NCBI GenBank assembly: GCA_037954325.1
Contig: JBBMNZ010000007.1
Coordinates: 17,310,001 to 17,374,000, forward strand
Reading direction: 5' to 3'
DNA from: Fistularia commersonii
Lineage: Eukaryota; Chordata; Actinopteri; Syngnathiformes; Fistulariidae
DNA length: 64,000 nt
Position numbers and translations under genes: made by a program. Numbering within the stretch: the stretch's first letter is position 1; each line of letters opens with the position of its first letter. Of the stretch, positions 12,201 to 22,795 are shown piece by piece. The notes beneath the pieces were generated by a model. It worked only from the letters and a program-made list of their open reading frames with translations, was not told the DNA's origin and did not search any database.

Positions 12201-15200
12201 TCAGCCACCTTAATTTGATAATGATTATCAGACGAAATCCTTTGGATTGGAGCCTAAATCTGCTCCTGGTATCATCTCAAGACGCTCCAGCCACACTGAC
12301 CTACTGAGACCAGCCACTTCCACAGACAGTCATTTAAAAGCCACAGTCTCAGCATCAAAAGCAATCAAAGTTCATCACCATGAACTTCATAGATACTATT
12401 TATGTTTTTTTTTGTGAAAAATTGAGGCAAGTATCTGTGCTGTTAAGAGTATCTCAACATCAGAGTTCTTATGCATCATCTCCATGTGTGTCAACTGAGT
12501 CTGGTTTGCACTCCGTTTACGTCGCTCGCTTCCAGGACCTTCCTTTTATTTACATATTTCATTAACACAACTGTGCAGCTCATTCACCCTCCAGAAGGAG
12601 AGCATGACTTATTGGGCGTTTAAGTCCCAACAAGAGGGTCAGCCTGCTCACTGTAGAATTCTGAAAAACCACAACGGCAATGGCACTGAAGAAACCAAGG
12701 CTGGAAGTATCGCTGATCTCCAGGCCTGAGCCATCTCAAAAAAAAAAAAAATGAATGGGGTCATTTGAGCTTGTCTGCAGGAGATTGAAAAAAAGAAAAG
12801 CCCAGTATCTTTTGCAGTAGTGGTGAAATGTGGCAGACAATGCAGAAAGAGCTCAGCTTCTCTTGACAGACAGGGAATCTCAGTGCTTAGGACATAAAAG
12901 CCTGTCCGAGCCAGAGTTCAAAACCCTTTGATTGTTATTTATAGTTGATGAATTTGTGGACGGGCGGCAGGGCTTACCGTGGACATGAGACTGCTGAAAA
13001 CTTTTTCCTGGAGCAAAGTGGAAGTTTCCAGCCACCTCAAAACACCAAGCACAATGGAGCGTATTAGACATTGCTGTCATCAATATTGTGTAATAGAGAA
13101 TAAAAAATGAGAAAACTGTGTTAAACAAATGTAGGACAATGAAGACTCCAAGTATCTCTAATAAACTAGACGGAACTCCAAAGATTTAAAAAAAAAGATT
13201 TTCTGGATGATTGAAAATGATGTAAAATATATGATGGAAGCAGTTTTGGTTAGAGGATGACTACCTTGTTGACTTCCAAGAAGCCGTAAACCTGACAACC
13301 CTCATTCTTCTGCTCCTGCATCTTTTGTGTAAATCCTTCTCTTTTGCACTGCTCTATGGTATCAGCACTCTTGAAGGCCCACCCTCGCCTCCGGTATGCC
13401 TCTCGCACGTCGTCACAAGTGTTACAGCATCTGCACAAGGAAAAGGCAAGTCAGGTAAACATGTGGTGGTAACAAAAGGCTGGGAGGGTGAAGAGTGCTG
13501 GGGGTCTTACTTCAGATCTTCAGTCTCTGCGCCATAGCAGCTCTCACACCTATTAGGATCCAGTGTACTAGGGTCAAACGCCTCGCCGTCATCAGCCTTA
13601 CCGAGTTCTACACAGAGAAATAAAAACAATTCAGTAATTTTTAGTCACAAATTCATACTCATGTATGAACTTATAACCACATGGCATCAAATCACAAAGA
13701 CCTGTATGTCAGGGAACTTTCATGATGGCAGGTAAGTGGCTGAAGGACAACCAGAGGCCACAGGGATCTGGACTCAGTTTCTGCACCCACTATTGACAGT
13801 AGTGTTTCCTATGCACCTGTTAGTGAATTAACTTAAGGCTACCACCTATTGATTTCTAGTTATGTTTTTTTATTTTTTTGGAACTATGCGCCTTCTCTGT
13901 AATATCCACCTGAGATCAAACAACTGAACTGCATGATGAGCATCCTGTAATTGACAACTCCATTTGTGGCCTACAACAAGAAAGTTTAACTGCAAAAGCA
14001 TCAAAGATATTAACAAAGGAACTCAGTGTTTTTGAAAATTTTCAAGAAAAAAGAAAAACACTATCCTGATCAGGAGCTGTTTGCAGAGCTGACTTATTGT
14101 ATGAATGACAGGGTTATGCACTTTTTTAATGCTCTGTCCTCAACAAACTGGTCATTTGTAGACTATCTGTATTGTTTGTAAACTCTTCTGCTTCTATTCT
14201 GTTGAATGGACAGCTGCCATAGATGTCAATCAACGTAACACGTAAAAAAATGAAACAATAACAAAAACACCAGCGGTATCTCAGCGATTTTTCAGATTTC
14301 TAATTTTGTCAGCTTTTTTAGTTCCTTCATGTACAGCTGCCATAAGTGCTATATAAATTGCTGGAAAATCACCTGAAACATTTGCACATGCTTTATTACA
14401 GTGCCTCTCAAATCAAATAATCAATCAAAAAACAGTCCTAATAATGTATGATTATTCCTTTTCTGTTGACGTGATGAATAGATACATCTTTTACTGCAGA
14501 CAACTAAATTTTGGGAGAAAGGTCCTTTGCTGACTGTAGGAAGGAAAAAAGTAGGGGAAGACATGATACCATGTTTTTCTGCTTCGAGAGTGACTGGTTT
14601 AAGGTCTTTGTCCAGCCGCTGTTTAAACAGATTGTGTTCCACATCCAGCTGCTGCTCCCCAGCCACATCCATCGCATCTATACTGAGATCTAACACGAAG
14701 GGGGGGGGGGGGGGTGGAGCAGTGAGAGGATTGTGTGATACGACCATCATCATCATCATCATCATCTGATAGGTGATAATGTAACAACAGTGCAACTTAC
14801 AGGCACAGGGCATATGAGGGAAAATTACATCAATGTTGATTTTTAGCTTGTCTCCTCGGGACGTGTCCACGTACAGCTCAGGGTGGACCTGCAGGGAATA
14901 AACAGGAACGGCAATGTTAGATTCGGGTTTGTTATCAAAACAGGTCAAGACACAAAGAGCAGCCTTTTTCAGAATTCTGAATGAAATCACTGGCAAATAC
15001 CTGTATTTCATTTTATGTCACATCTTAAGCCTACAGCTAGGGGATATTCTGAAGACCCATTTTTTCTGTATTAAGTTGTTCATTTTGTAATAATTTGGAT
15101 GCCATTCTTCCCGAGAAGCTAACAAATTTCTTAGGATACTCAAATTAGTTTTTGCTGATACTTCATTCCAGTTCCATTTTTAGTATTACATTACATGACA

Positions 15201-17160
15201 TTTGGCAGACGCTTTTATCCAAAGCGACTTACTGCAAATAACACTTGCAAATACAAGTAAACATTAGTAAATGAATTTCAGCTTTTAAAAGGGACAATTT
15301 CACAAGCAGAAGTACATGCTTGTTTTTGAATGTAGTCTAACTTCACCTCCTCTCTAATTCTTAAACACTATTTCATACTCAGACTTTTAATTTTTTGTGA
15401 CAAAATTCTTTGTAACTGTTGAATAATATTTCTAATTCAATAAGTGTGGTCAAATATACACTGTGGTGACCGTCCTCCAACATCACATTTTGGCCTAAAA
15501 ACCAACAAAAATACATATTGCGTAATCACCAACTTTAATCTCATCTGCCACCCAAAAAATAAAGAAGACAGATAAACTCACCTCTTTAGTGAGATAGTAA
15601 TTCAGCTCAGAAATGAAAAGGATTAGCATGATGATGCCACTGATCACGGTCACTGCAGAGACATGGAGAGAAGATATCTTGAAATGTGTTGAGAGCACAT
15701 TAAAAAGGAAACACGGTTGATTGAATAAGAAAATTCTAGGTTTAACTCAGCTTACACTCATTTTATAATTTCATCATATATTATTTCTATGTTTATACAA
15801 CTTTCTAATTTCCTTTACACATGAGAAAATGGACAAATACAACCCTTTCAATTTTTTCTTTGTATACTGTCTTATTAGAAAAACAACACATTTTTCCATT
15901 CAGAGATGAGAATTAATAAAACAAAGATAACAACATTTACAAATATTCCTTTGAAAGCAAAAAAAAAACCACTTAGTGTATTTCAAAACAGACACATGGT
16001 TCTCAGACTTTGTTCGTTTTGACTCCTATGCAATCTATCAATCTACAAAATATAGGATCATTTATTTTCATATCACTTGTATTTTCTTTGCATTTCTAAA
16101 CCTTTTGAAGAAAGTCTGAAATAAAAGCATACATGATTAGATAACATGTCAGTTGTGACAGTATTGTGTCAATTTTTGACAGAACAGACATCATCAGATC
16201 CCTTGCTAAACATAAGATGTAGAAAGAAAAGTGAGATCAAGTGGTTTATTCATCAAACCTGATGGACAATCTGTTGTTTCTTTTTTTGGCTATTATACTC
16301 TGAGGCACGCTAATTCTTGCCTTAAATATGCTCTATGTGCTGCTAATGGAGTTTCAGGTAGGAGTTATTCCTACAAGGGTCTCTGGTCTTTCCTGTAAAA
16401 TAATTACAGAATTGTTCCTGGAACATTTTCAGATAATATAACATTGGCAACATATCAGTTTAAGTTCATGTTGCTCATATAAAGTGTCTCTGCTAGTTCT
16501 GAGATTTTTTTTCTGTATATTTGGGGTGCAGATATTAATTATTGCTGTCTTTAAGTGTTCTGCCAGCAATTTAATTTACTTATCTACAAACAACACTAAA
16601 TATACTGGGATGGAAAAAAAGGGAAAATATCCCAAAATAAGCAACTATTTGGTTTCATTTAAAAATATGTATTGATGAATAATGTTAATTTTTTTTATGC
16701 AATCGTTAGAACTAATTTTAAAAAATGCATCGAAATACCTTTTTCACATGCCAATTTCAGAAGTTCTGATAAACAGATGTTCGGGGTAAGACAATATTTT
16801 CCTGGGTGTTTTGTTTTTCCTCTCAAAGACAATGTAATTTCCAGATCCTATAAAACAGTCAATGCTTATTCAGGTTTCCCAGGCTGTGGGGCATTTATTC
16901 TGCTTAGGTAAGAAGTGCTTGAGTCATTAATAGCAGTCACAAATTTAAACACAACTTTTCACCACTCCCAACACACCAATTCCGTGTGTGCATGTGTCAA
17001 CCACATACTAACAGACCAGCCGGAGAATAATTCATGACAATTATAATAAAAGCAAAGCTATGTTACAGGAAAAACTGTGTTCTTCAGGGGAAAAACAGAT
17101 CCAATAAATTCACAATAAAAACACTTGTCAATATTTCTTCATAACTATAAGTGTTCAGTA

Positions 17161-17194
<34 letters not shown>

Positions 17195-17657
17195 GTATAT
17201 ACACACACACATATATATTTATATAAAACTAAAATATTTTCCTCAACCAAATGCATTAGACCTCCATTTTAATCAAGCCCATAGCAGGGAATGTAAAGGA
17301 TTAAAGGGATGTCACAGACTGATTATTTTAGAATGGACATTTTGAGTGAACTGTGTTCTCATTTATTTCAAGACTTCCCCTGATATTGCTCTATTAAACA
17401 TAAATGTTTAAAGTATCCAAGGACTGCTGTCCAGACTGCTAGTCCAGCCTTACAAAGACGTTTCTGCTTTATGTGACTATCTGTAATTTCAATGAAGCAG
17501 TTAGCTTTGTTGTTAGCCGCACCAGCAGGCAGCCAGTGTCTCTGCTGCTCTGACAAAAAAGCCTCTTACCGGTCGCTCCGCCCCATGTCTTCACTCGAAA
17601 ATCCTCCAGGGTCTTGGGATACGCATCAAACTGCTTCAGTTTACTCAACGCGTCCAT
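3284..17657 (-). CDS. ergic3: ERGIC3, endoplasmic reticulum-Golgi intermediate compartment protein 3 (Erv46 homologue), 13 coding exons
   Basis: Coding exons in transcript order: 17657-17570, 15652-15582, 14888-14801, 14689-14570, 13607-13511, 13430-13265, 13035-12978, 9603-9572, 8626-8530, 4650-4586, 4320-4184, 3499-3444, 3363-3284. All introns are GT-AG. The exons sum to 1155 nt (384 aa plus stop), close to the known vertebrate length. The start reads MDALSKLKQFDAYPKTLEDF, typical of the family. Membrane segments lie at about residues 30-50 and 342-366, with a long lumenal domain between. A cysteine cluster C-x2-C-x9-CC-x2-C is at residues 143-160. Family knowledge: ERGIC3/Erv46 cycles between ER and Golgi with ERGIC2/Erv41 as a cargo or retrieval receptor in COPI/COPII vesicles. 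Intron 9 (4651-8529) contains romo1 on the opposite strand. Intron 7 (9604-12977) carries a hAT MITE and intron 2 a short interspersed repeat. The other introns show no recognisable exon. Confidence 0.97.
4745..4830 (+). mobile_element. LINE 3' tail remnant with (TCTCA)n
   Basis: The sequence 'gaaaactctggcacaacaat' followed by a stretch ending aataaagttgttc recurs at 29374-29420 and, inverted, at 35690-35755. Here it ends in a (CATCT)n pentanucleotide tail. Shared 3' ends with simple-repeat tails are typical of 5'-truncated LINE copies, probably of a Rex1/CR1-type family. It lies in ergic3 intron 9. Confidence 0.6.
5105..5190 (+). repeat. Possible SINE head fragment
   Basis: The sequence 'agctgtggctcaggtgagaa' and the 'tgattcgcttccaaagct' that follows resemble a tRNA-like head of a fish SINE. 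It is degenerate and has no intact tRNA fold. It lies upstream of romo1 in the ergic3 intron. Confidence 0.3.
5340..6226 (+). promoter_or_regulatory. romo1: Candidate romo1 promoter and non-coding first exon region
   Basis: The romo1 ATG directly follows a splice acceptor, so an untranslated first exon is needed upstream. Two strong donors fit: CTCAAG/GTAAGA after 5546 and CCACTG/GTAAGA after 6226. A CCAAT box is at 5353-5357, beside CpG-containing sequence. The second option would put a short upstream ATG (6211) in the leader, out of frame with romo1. The choice between them cannot be made from sequence alone. Confidence 0.4.
7084..7944 (+). CDS. romo1: ROMO1, reactive oxygen species modulator 1, two coding exons
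   Basis: Coding exons are 7084-7214 and 7836-7944, giving 240 nt (79 aa plus stop), the usual length of ROMO1. The splice is AG/GT at 7214 and a pyrimidine-rich CAG at 7835, splitting an Arg codon. The protein starts MPVAVGPYGQTQPSCFDRVK, has Gly/Met-rich hydrophobic stretches at about residues 22-43 and 54-78, and ends GMGIRC. Family knowledge: ROMO1 is a mitochondrial inner-membrane protein linked to ROS production, OPA1 processing and cristae structure, and to protein import as a relative of fungal Mgr2. An acceptor (ctctccag) directly precedes the ATG, so a non-coding first exon lies upstream. The gene lies entirely within ergic3 intron 9, antisense to it. The retained intron rules out a processed retrocopy. 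Confidence 0.96.
8053..8058 (+). terminator. romo1: romo1 polyadenylation signal AATAAA
   Basis: A canonical AATAAA lies 109 nt after the romo1 stop codon, giving a short 3' UTR. It is about 470 bp before ergic3 exon 9 (on the other strand), so romo1 transcripts would end inside the ergic3 intron without reaching an exon. Confidence 0.75.
10899..11179. mobile_element. Non-autonomous hAT element (MITE), complete, with 8-bp target duplication
   Basis: The 281-bp element has terminal inverted repeats CAGGGGTGGGCAAACT / AGTTTGCCCACCCCTG and is flanked by a perfect 8-bp duplication GACTAATG (10891-10898 and 11180-11187), the hAT hallmark. It has no coding capacity and sits in ergic3 intron 7. A second copy is cut by the window start. 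Confidence 0.92.
14700..14766. repeat. (G)15 and (ATC)n simple repeats
   Basis: A run of 15 G at 14700-14714 and an (ATC) run at 14745-14766 lie in ergic3 intron 3, close to the exon 4 acceptor (14690). The G run, read as C on the ergic3 strand, adds to the pyrimidine tract of that acceptor. Confidence 0.85.
15179..15262. repeat. Widespread fish interspersed repeat, short copy
   Basis: Contains the core TTTGGCAGACGCTTTTATCC and the AAAGCGACTTA that follows, also present at 19709-19760. This motif is very common in teleost genomes. The class is not clear from sequence alone. It lies in ergic3 intron 2. Confidence 0.6.
17160..17222. repeat. (ATGT)n / (AC)n / (AT)n microsatellite cluster
   Basis: Consecutive tetranucleotide ATGT, then TATACACACACAC, then ATATAT, in ergic3 intron 1. 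Confidence 0.85.
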
Positions 17658-17790
17658 TTTCACGCCAGAAAACACACCCGCAACACACAAATGTTACCGA
17701 CAGATTCCTGCACAGAAGACACACATCAGTTCTCCGCTTTCACTTCCGGGACAAGCGCGGGGCGCGAGGGAGCCAATCAGCAATGGCCGC
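17658..17790 (-). promoter_or_regulatory. ergic3: ergic3 proximal promoter
   Basis: Immediately upstream of the ergic3 ATG is a CpG-richer stretch with an ETS-type site (CCGGAAGT on the minus strand, 17742-17749) and a CCAAT box (17773-17777, plus orientation). This is the usual makeup of a TATA-less housekeeping promoter. It lies in the 932-bp gap between the hesx1 stop codon and the ergic3 start codon. Confidence 0.5.
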
Positions 17791-18246
17791 GTCATTTTTT
17801 TTCTCTTTTTTTCTGTTTTTATCTCCCAGGTGAGATTCTCAACCACAATTTAATTTTTTTTAATCCATTTATTGTTATTTTTTCCAGATATTCACAGTAT
17901 TCGTCAGTATTCTGACGCAAACTCCTTTTGACGGATGGGTTTTGAAATGAAGATGTTTCACACCGTAAGCCAACATTTAAAAGTAATTTTACTTTGAGGA
18001 GTGAATACCACCAGTGATTCAATAAATACAGAGAAAACGACAAATGCATTATTGATGTTGAATTTTTTTCTTTTTTGGCAACATGTTTTTGTTTTTTGTT
18101 TGGGTGTTTGTTTTCAACAGCAATGCATTGTCTAAATAGTAACAGGCTCATTTTTGGGTAACATTGTGTCTTTGAATATCTAGAAATATAAACAAACCCA
18201 AAGAATATGATATTTTCAATATAATTCTTCACATATTTCACATATT

Positions 18247-18252
18247 TTTATT
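18247..18252 (-). terminator. hesx1: Possible hesx1 polyadenylation signal
   Basis: AATAAA on the minus strand, about 340 nt past the hesx1 stop codon and about 590 bp before the ergic3 start codon. This stretch is AT-rich, so chance occurrence is possible. Confidence 0.4.
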
Positions 18253-18589
18253 TTATTTATGATACACTACGAAGTAGCGCAAATAGAAAAATCATTAGTG
18301 GTGTTAGCCTGCAGTAACTGCATGCCCCACCAGAGGGTTGAAGCATCCCAAACTTAGGAAGGAGAGGTTTTAAATGACACTTGGTTTTTAGGAAAGCGAG
18401 ACAACGTTGCCTGAAGCCTGTATGTAAATTATGATATAAATACTAAGCATGAGAAAATCAACCAAAAAGTTTTTCTTCCTTAGGAACTCTGGTAATTGAG
18501 GGTAAAATCTTTCAGGTTAATTTATCAAAAAACGAAAAATCAAGCTGACAGAAATTAAATTTGCTGCTAGACAGAAAAAAAATCCATCA

Positions 18590-19890
18590 CTAGATGTCCT
18601 GTTCTTCATCCATCTGTAGCTGGAGATGAGACGCCAGTTGCTGGACCAGCTCTTGGTCACCTTCGCTTTTGACCGCCAGGTGACCTACATCCTTGAGTCT
18701 GATCTTGAGGTCTGTCACAGTTGACTGGAATAGTTGCAATCGGGTCTCTCTGAGGGACCTCCTTAGTTTTGCCCGTCGGTTCTGAAACCAAATCTGACAA
18801 ATGGAAAACAGGTCTGAAATCGATCAATCATATGATAATTACAGGCATATTAAATGAGAAACATTTGAAATTACCTTCTAAATGTTTGTTTCCTTAAAAT
18901 CAACTTTGAGCTTAGAGGATAATGACTGAATCTGAATTTTTGGATAACTTAAAGCTTTGATTAAGCTTCTGTGGTATAACAATGGTTGGATATGGGTAAA
19001 CAGATTCTGACAGGTGTGTGTGTGTTTATATGTGTGTGTACCTGTATGCGATCTTCATCCAGATCAAGTCTCCCTGCCAGTAGTTCCCGGAGTTGAATCC
19101 CTGGATAGCAGTTGACTTGGAATACCGTTTCCAGGACATGTACCTGAAGGACACAAACATATACAAAAATACACACACGCACACACAAACACACACACAC
19201 ACATCCAGTTTTTGAAGAAAGCAGAAATCATATATATTAGTTCGCTGTACAATGTTTGTCCTGGGCTCAAAGAATAGACTCCATTATTTAATGCAGAAAC
19301 ATGTGAGTAACCACACGGATGACCTTCACCTGGCTGCTAGTGAAAGCGGTGCGAGGTCTGCGTCCGATGTACCAGCTGGATATTGGTCTCACAGTGGCTT
19401 CATTCTGTTGTTCAGGGCAATGATTTTCTTTGTCCCCATCTGCTCCAATCTCTGGATTTGTACAGAAACATAGATGAAACTGATACTTTTCACCAGCTCA
19501 TGGAAGAGTCGAAAAAATAAGAAATTGATTCATGCAACTTTAAACACAGTGAATGGCCATTTTTTCTCTTCACATTATTAAGTTCTAGTATGGGACCGTC
19601 TCTCATGTAACTTGATAACTTATTCCACGATGCTCTGTTTGATATTAAAACGAAACGTCTCAGGCACTAATTTACAATGCACTTCAAGCCAACAAATCAT
19701 TTAGATGATAATTACATTACATTGCATTTGGCAGACGCTTTTATCTAAAGCGACTTACAATAGAGGACATAGGGACTGCAAATACACTTGCAAATACACG
19801 ATGCACAGGAAATATACAGAACAGTAAGCTTGGGTTAGTGGGTTTTTTTTTTTGGTTTGTTTTTTTTTTTTGGACAAAGACATACAGAAA

Positions 19891-19945
<55 letters not shown>

Positions 19946-20736
19946 TAGCCTAACTTGCTGCCTAACCTGATCTGGGGCATCAGCGCAGTAAAAAGTCCTG
20001 AAAGAGAACAGTTTTTACCTGTTTCTTGAAGGTTGAGATAGATGATGCTAGTCTTGTTACTTCTGGAAGTTTGTTCCACCACTGAGGTAGTAGAACTGAA
20101 AACAGTTTTGCCTGAGATCGCTTAGAGCGAGCAAAAGGTACTGCTAGTGATAATAAAAGCTGAACTCAGGTGTTTTTATTCACAACAAATACAACACGAT
20201 TTTGACAGCTTATGATGAGTGGGACTGGGGAGTTTTTAATACTACTCCAGCTGACATACATGTTAAACCTCATTTGAAAAATTATTGAAAAAAAAGGCAA
20301 TGTCTTGAAAAACATTCATGGCGTAAGCATTACTTATATAGCACTGATCTTCTCATAAAATTATTTTTTTTGTTTGTTTTTTTCTGGTTACTATACCAAA
20401 GGTTCTTACATTTTACCATTCATCATAGTATCTGAAAAAAAATATTAATAAAATATACAACATAATTTTTATGTCATTATTAAGACACTTGAATCACTGA
20501 TTTAACTTTTTATTGTACATAAAAACTGTTATATTATTGAATAAATAGACCTTTAAGATTTTACCCTAAGAATATGGAGGAAATCCCACAAAGAACAAAC
20601 AGGCCCATGGCTCCTTACCTGCCCATGGTCGATGAAGTTTCAAGCATGTTTGAGAAATTCCCAGTTCCAAACCCAAAATACGCTCAATGGAAAACGTCAA
20701 CCTGGTCTCAGGCGCTGGAGCTAGAGAGGATGCCAT
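18590..20736 (-). CDS. hesx1: HESX1, paired-like homeobox repressor (ANF class), 4 exons
   Basis: Exons in transcript order: 20736-20619, 19451-19330, 19143-19042, 18793-18590, total 546 nt (181 aa plus stop), with GT-AG introns and continuous frame. An eh1/Groucho-binding motif FSIERILGL is at residues 15-23, followed by HRPWAG, both typical of HESX1. The homeodomain spans about residues 69-128, begins GRRPRTAFT, contains VNCYPGI, and its recognition helix includes IWFQNRRAKLRRS with Gln50 (not Lys50). Family knowledge: HESX1/ANF represses transcription through TLE/Groucho and is needed for forebrain and pituitary formation; human mutations cause septo-optic dysplasia. Odd points: about 68 residues before the homeodomain and about 53 after it, against roughly 107 and 18 in mammals. 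Exon 2's acceptor was chosen because it keeps the frame from exon 1 (phase 1). Confidence 0.94.
19709..20140. repeat. Widespread fish interspersed repeat, longer copy with internal CA tract
   Basis: It starts with the same core as 15179-15262, continues through a T-rich part and a 48-bp (AC)n tract (19894-19941), and ends near 'gaagtttgttccaccactga', a phrase often found in this repeat in fish. It occupies hesx1 intron 1, so the first two exons are about 1.2 kb apart. Confidence 0.5.
19894..19941. repeat. (AC)n microsatellite
   Basis: About 24 AC units in hesx1 intron 1. Confidence 0.95.
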
Positions 20737-20832
20737 GGTGACTGATCGACAAACACAAATAAGGAGTAAAAGAAAGTTTGCCTGGTTGCTTAAAAGCAGA
20801 GATGTGACGAGCAGTAAGAGGAGTTGAATGGA

Positions 20833-20837
<5 letters not shown>

Positions 20838-20862
<25 letters not shown>
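20838..20862. repeat. (TG)n microsatellite
   Basis: About 12 TG units roughly 100 bp upstream of the hesx1 start codon, in the presumed promoter or 5' UTR. Confidence 0.9.
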
Positions 20863-20863
<1 letters not shown>

Positions 20864-21480
20864 AGCAGCAGGATGACACACCGCTCCCTAGTGATTTTAA
20901 GTGGGAGTGGAGGATTTAATTTGGCCACCAATTAGAATGAATACATGGGTTTTCCATGAGAATGAGCTGGGTCGATCCACAGCGGTTGATTTGAAAGAGA
21001 GGTGCTCTGTTTGCACTTTCACAAGGCTGTAGGTGTGTGTTAGTGCCCCCTCCCCCCCAATCATCATAAGATAAAGCACCAATGTAATGCATGCACAAAG
21101 CAGAATCACTGCCTTTTCTTCTTAATTGCCAAGGAGGAAAATCAGTTTAGTTTTCCTGCTATAATTCATCCCAGCATTCCGTTAGTTTAAACTAATACTT
21201 ATGATGATGATCCTGTGAGATGCGCTAATACTATTACCCTAATCTGTGTGTGTATTGTGATGCAGATGAAGCTGGTAGTGTCTGAATGCAGGCCGGAGCA
21301 ACAGGGAGGCGAAGCATTTCAGAACCAGATAAGCTCCTAATGAGGGCCTGAAGCAGCTTTAAACCAACAGCATGCTTGTTTATTTATCTCGGGCTGAATG
21401 GCAGGATGCCGTAACAACAGTTGGGGAGGAAGGACCACTCAAAGCAGATTAAAGGAGCTTTTCCAACACCTGAGTGCTGA
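20864..21480. promoter_or_regulatory. hesx1: hesx1 5' flank with homeodomain-type TAAT cores
   Basis: Beyond a (TG)n tract this 5' flank has TTAATT and CAATTAG cores about 10 bp apart (20916-20935) and further TAAT/ATTA cores around 21220-21240 and 21340. HESX1 orthologues are regulated by LIM-homeodomain and OTX factors, so these are reasonable candidates. Such short motifs are common in AT-rich DNA. No upstream exon is seen. Confidence 0.25.
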
Positions 21481-21809
21481 AGCATGACCTTCCCCTTTTA
21501 ATTTGTATTGAACAAAATGTAACAAAATTCAATTTGTATTGAACAAATGGCAGTGAAGTCATTAACAGGCAACAACTCAACCTGCAAAACCAAGTTCTAA
21601 TTTGTGGACATCACCTATCCAGGGTTCAAAGCATTATTCTTGGGTCCTCTAAAGTGTTAACTTGTTGCTGTCCTCAAATCGGCCTTTTTGTCCTTCCCAG
21701 TCTTACCAATTAAAAGAAGAAAGCAATCACTGTGAAACCAAATTAGATGCACTGCAACACATTTGGATACTTAAGTATGTATGATTGACAAAGAAATTAA
21801 TTTTCAGAG

Positions 21810-21966
21810 CGAATGATTGCCTGTCTGTATATCTGGCCCTGCGATTGACTGGCCATCAGTGCAGGGTGCGCCCCCTCTCTCGCTTGGTGGCAGCTGGAAT
21901 GGGCTCCAGCGTCCCCTACAACCCCGAGTAGGATAAGCAGCAATCAATGGATGGATGAATGGATGA
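21810..21966 (+). repeat. Short interspersed repeat, 3' portion (copy A)
   Basis: Matches the 3' half of the complete copies at 37320-37648 and 38914-39244: 'gactggccatcagtgcaggg', then 'aatgggctccagcgtcccc', ending in (GGAT) repeats. 5'-truncated. It lies between hesx1 and cyc1. Confidence 0.7.
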
Positions 21967-22029
21967 ATTTTCAGTTTACTGTTCATCTGGATTTAAGGTG
22001 AAAGTGCATTTCGGCAAGGTAGTGATCAA

Positions 22030-22795
22030 TTTATTTCAACTTCAACATGTCATTTACTAATGGCTTTTTTGCAGGTAACATGGTAGTCTGTAGTGAGAGC
22101 AGAAGCAGGTGGAGGAATATCTGGTTGGGGGATAAATGAGGGTGAGTCAAAGCAGGACGGAACACGTATGAATAAGGGGTACCCAAATGGGTTGTTGAGG
22201 CTATAGGAACTGGAAATAAAGAAGGTGGTGGGATTGAAGTACTTAGGGTCAACATTCCAGAGCAATGGAGAGTTGAAAAGAGGTAAAGAAATGTGTTCAA
22301 GCAGATTGCAACAGGTGGAGATAAGTATCAGTATTTGATGAGAACCTGAGTCTGAGGTGAACAAGACAGTGGCTGGACCAGCGATGGTATAGATTTAGAC
22401 AGTGGCTTTATGCAAAAGACAAGAAGCAGAACAGGAGGGTGGAGACATGAAGATGCTGAGCTTCTCTTTGGGAGGGACAAGGATGGAATTATCAGGAATG
22501 AGTCCATCTGAGGGACAGCACATGTTAAATGTTTTGGAGACAAGGCCAGAGTAGCTAGACTGAGATGGTTTGGTCATGTACAGAGGAAGGATAACAAATA
22601 TGGGTAGAGGGATGCTGAGGTTGAAACTGTCAGGCAGGAGGCTTAGAGGAAGATCAGAGGCTTACAGATGGAGAGAGGACATTAAAATACTTGGTGTGAG
22701 AAGAGGATACAGAGAATAGGTTAGATGGAGGAGGATGATTTGTTATGGCGACCACTGAAGAGAGTAGCTGATAGGAAAAGGAGTAACATGACAAA
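22030..22795 (+). mobile_element. LINE 3' fragment, degenerate reverse-transcriptase C-terminal region
   Basis: Conceptual reading on the plus strand recovers LINE C-terminal phrases with frameshifts: a K-Y-L-G-S-T-like stretch near 22230, ARVARLRWFGHVQR-like near 22545, then RRFTDG..EDIK..GVR and NRVRWRR near 22700, followed by a stop. The same C-terminal region appears on the minus strand at 27492-27627 and 32811-33300, so these are copies of one family. 5'-truncated and inactive. Confidence 0.75.

Noticed and set aside
14421..15011. 196-codon open frame on the minus strand
   Set aside because: It is ergic3 exons 3 and 4 read through intron 3, including low-complexity Met and Pro runs from the (ATC)n and G tracts. 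Not a separate gene.
17819..18241. 140-codon minus-strand frame between hesx1 and ergic3
   Set aside because: Lies in hesx1 3' UTR/ergic3 upstream DNA, biased AT-rich composition, no domain.
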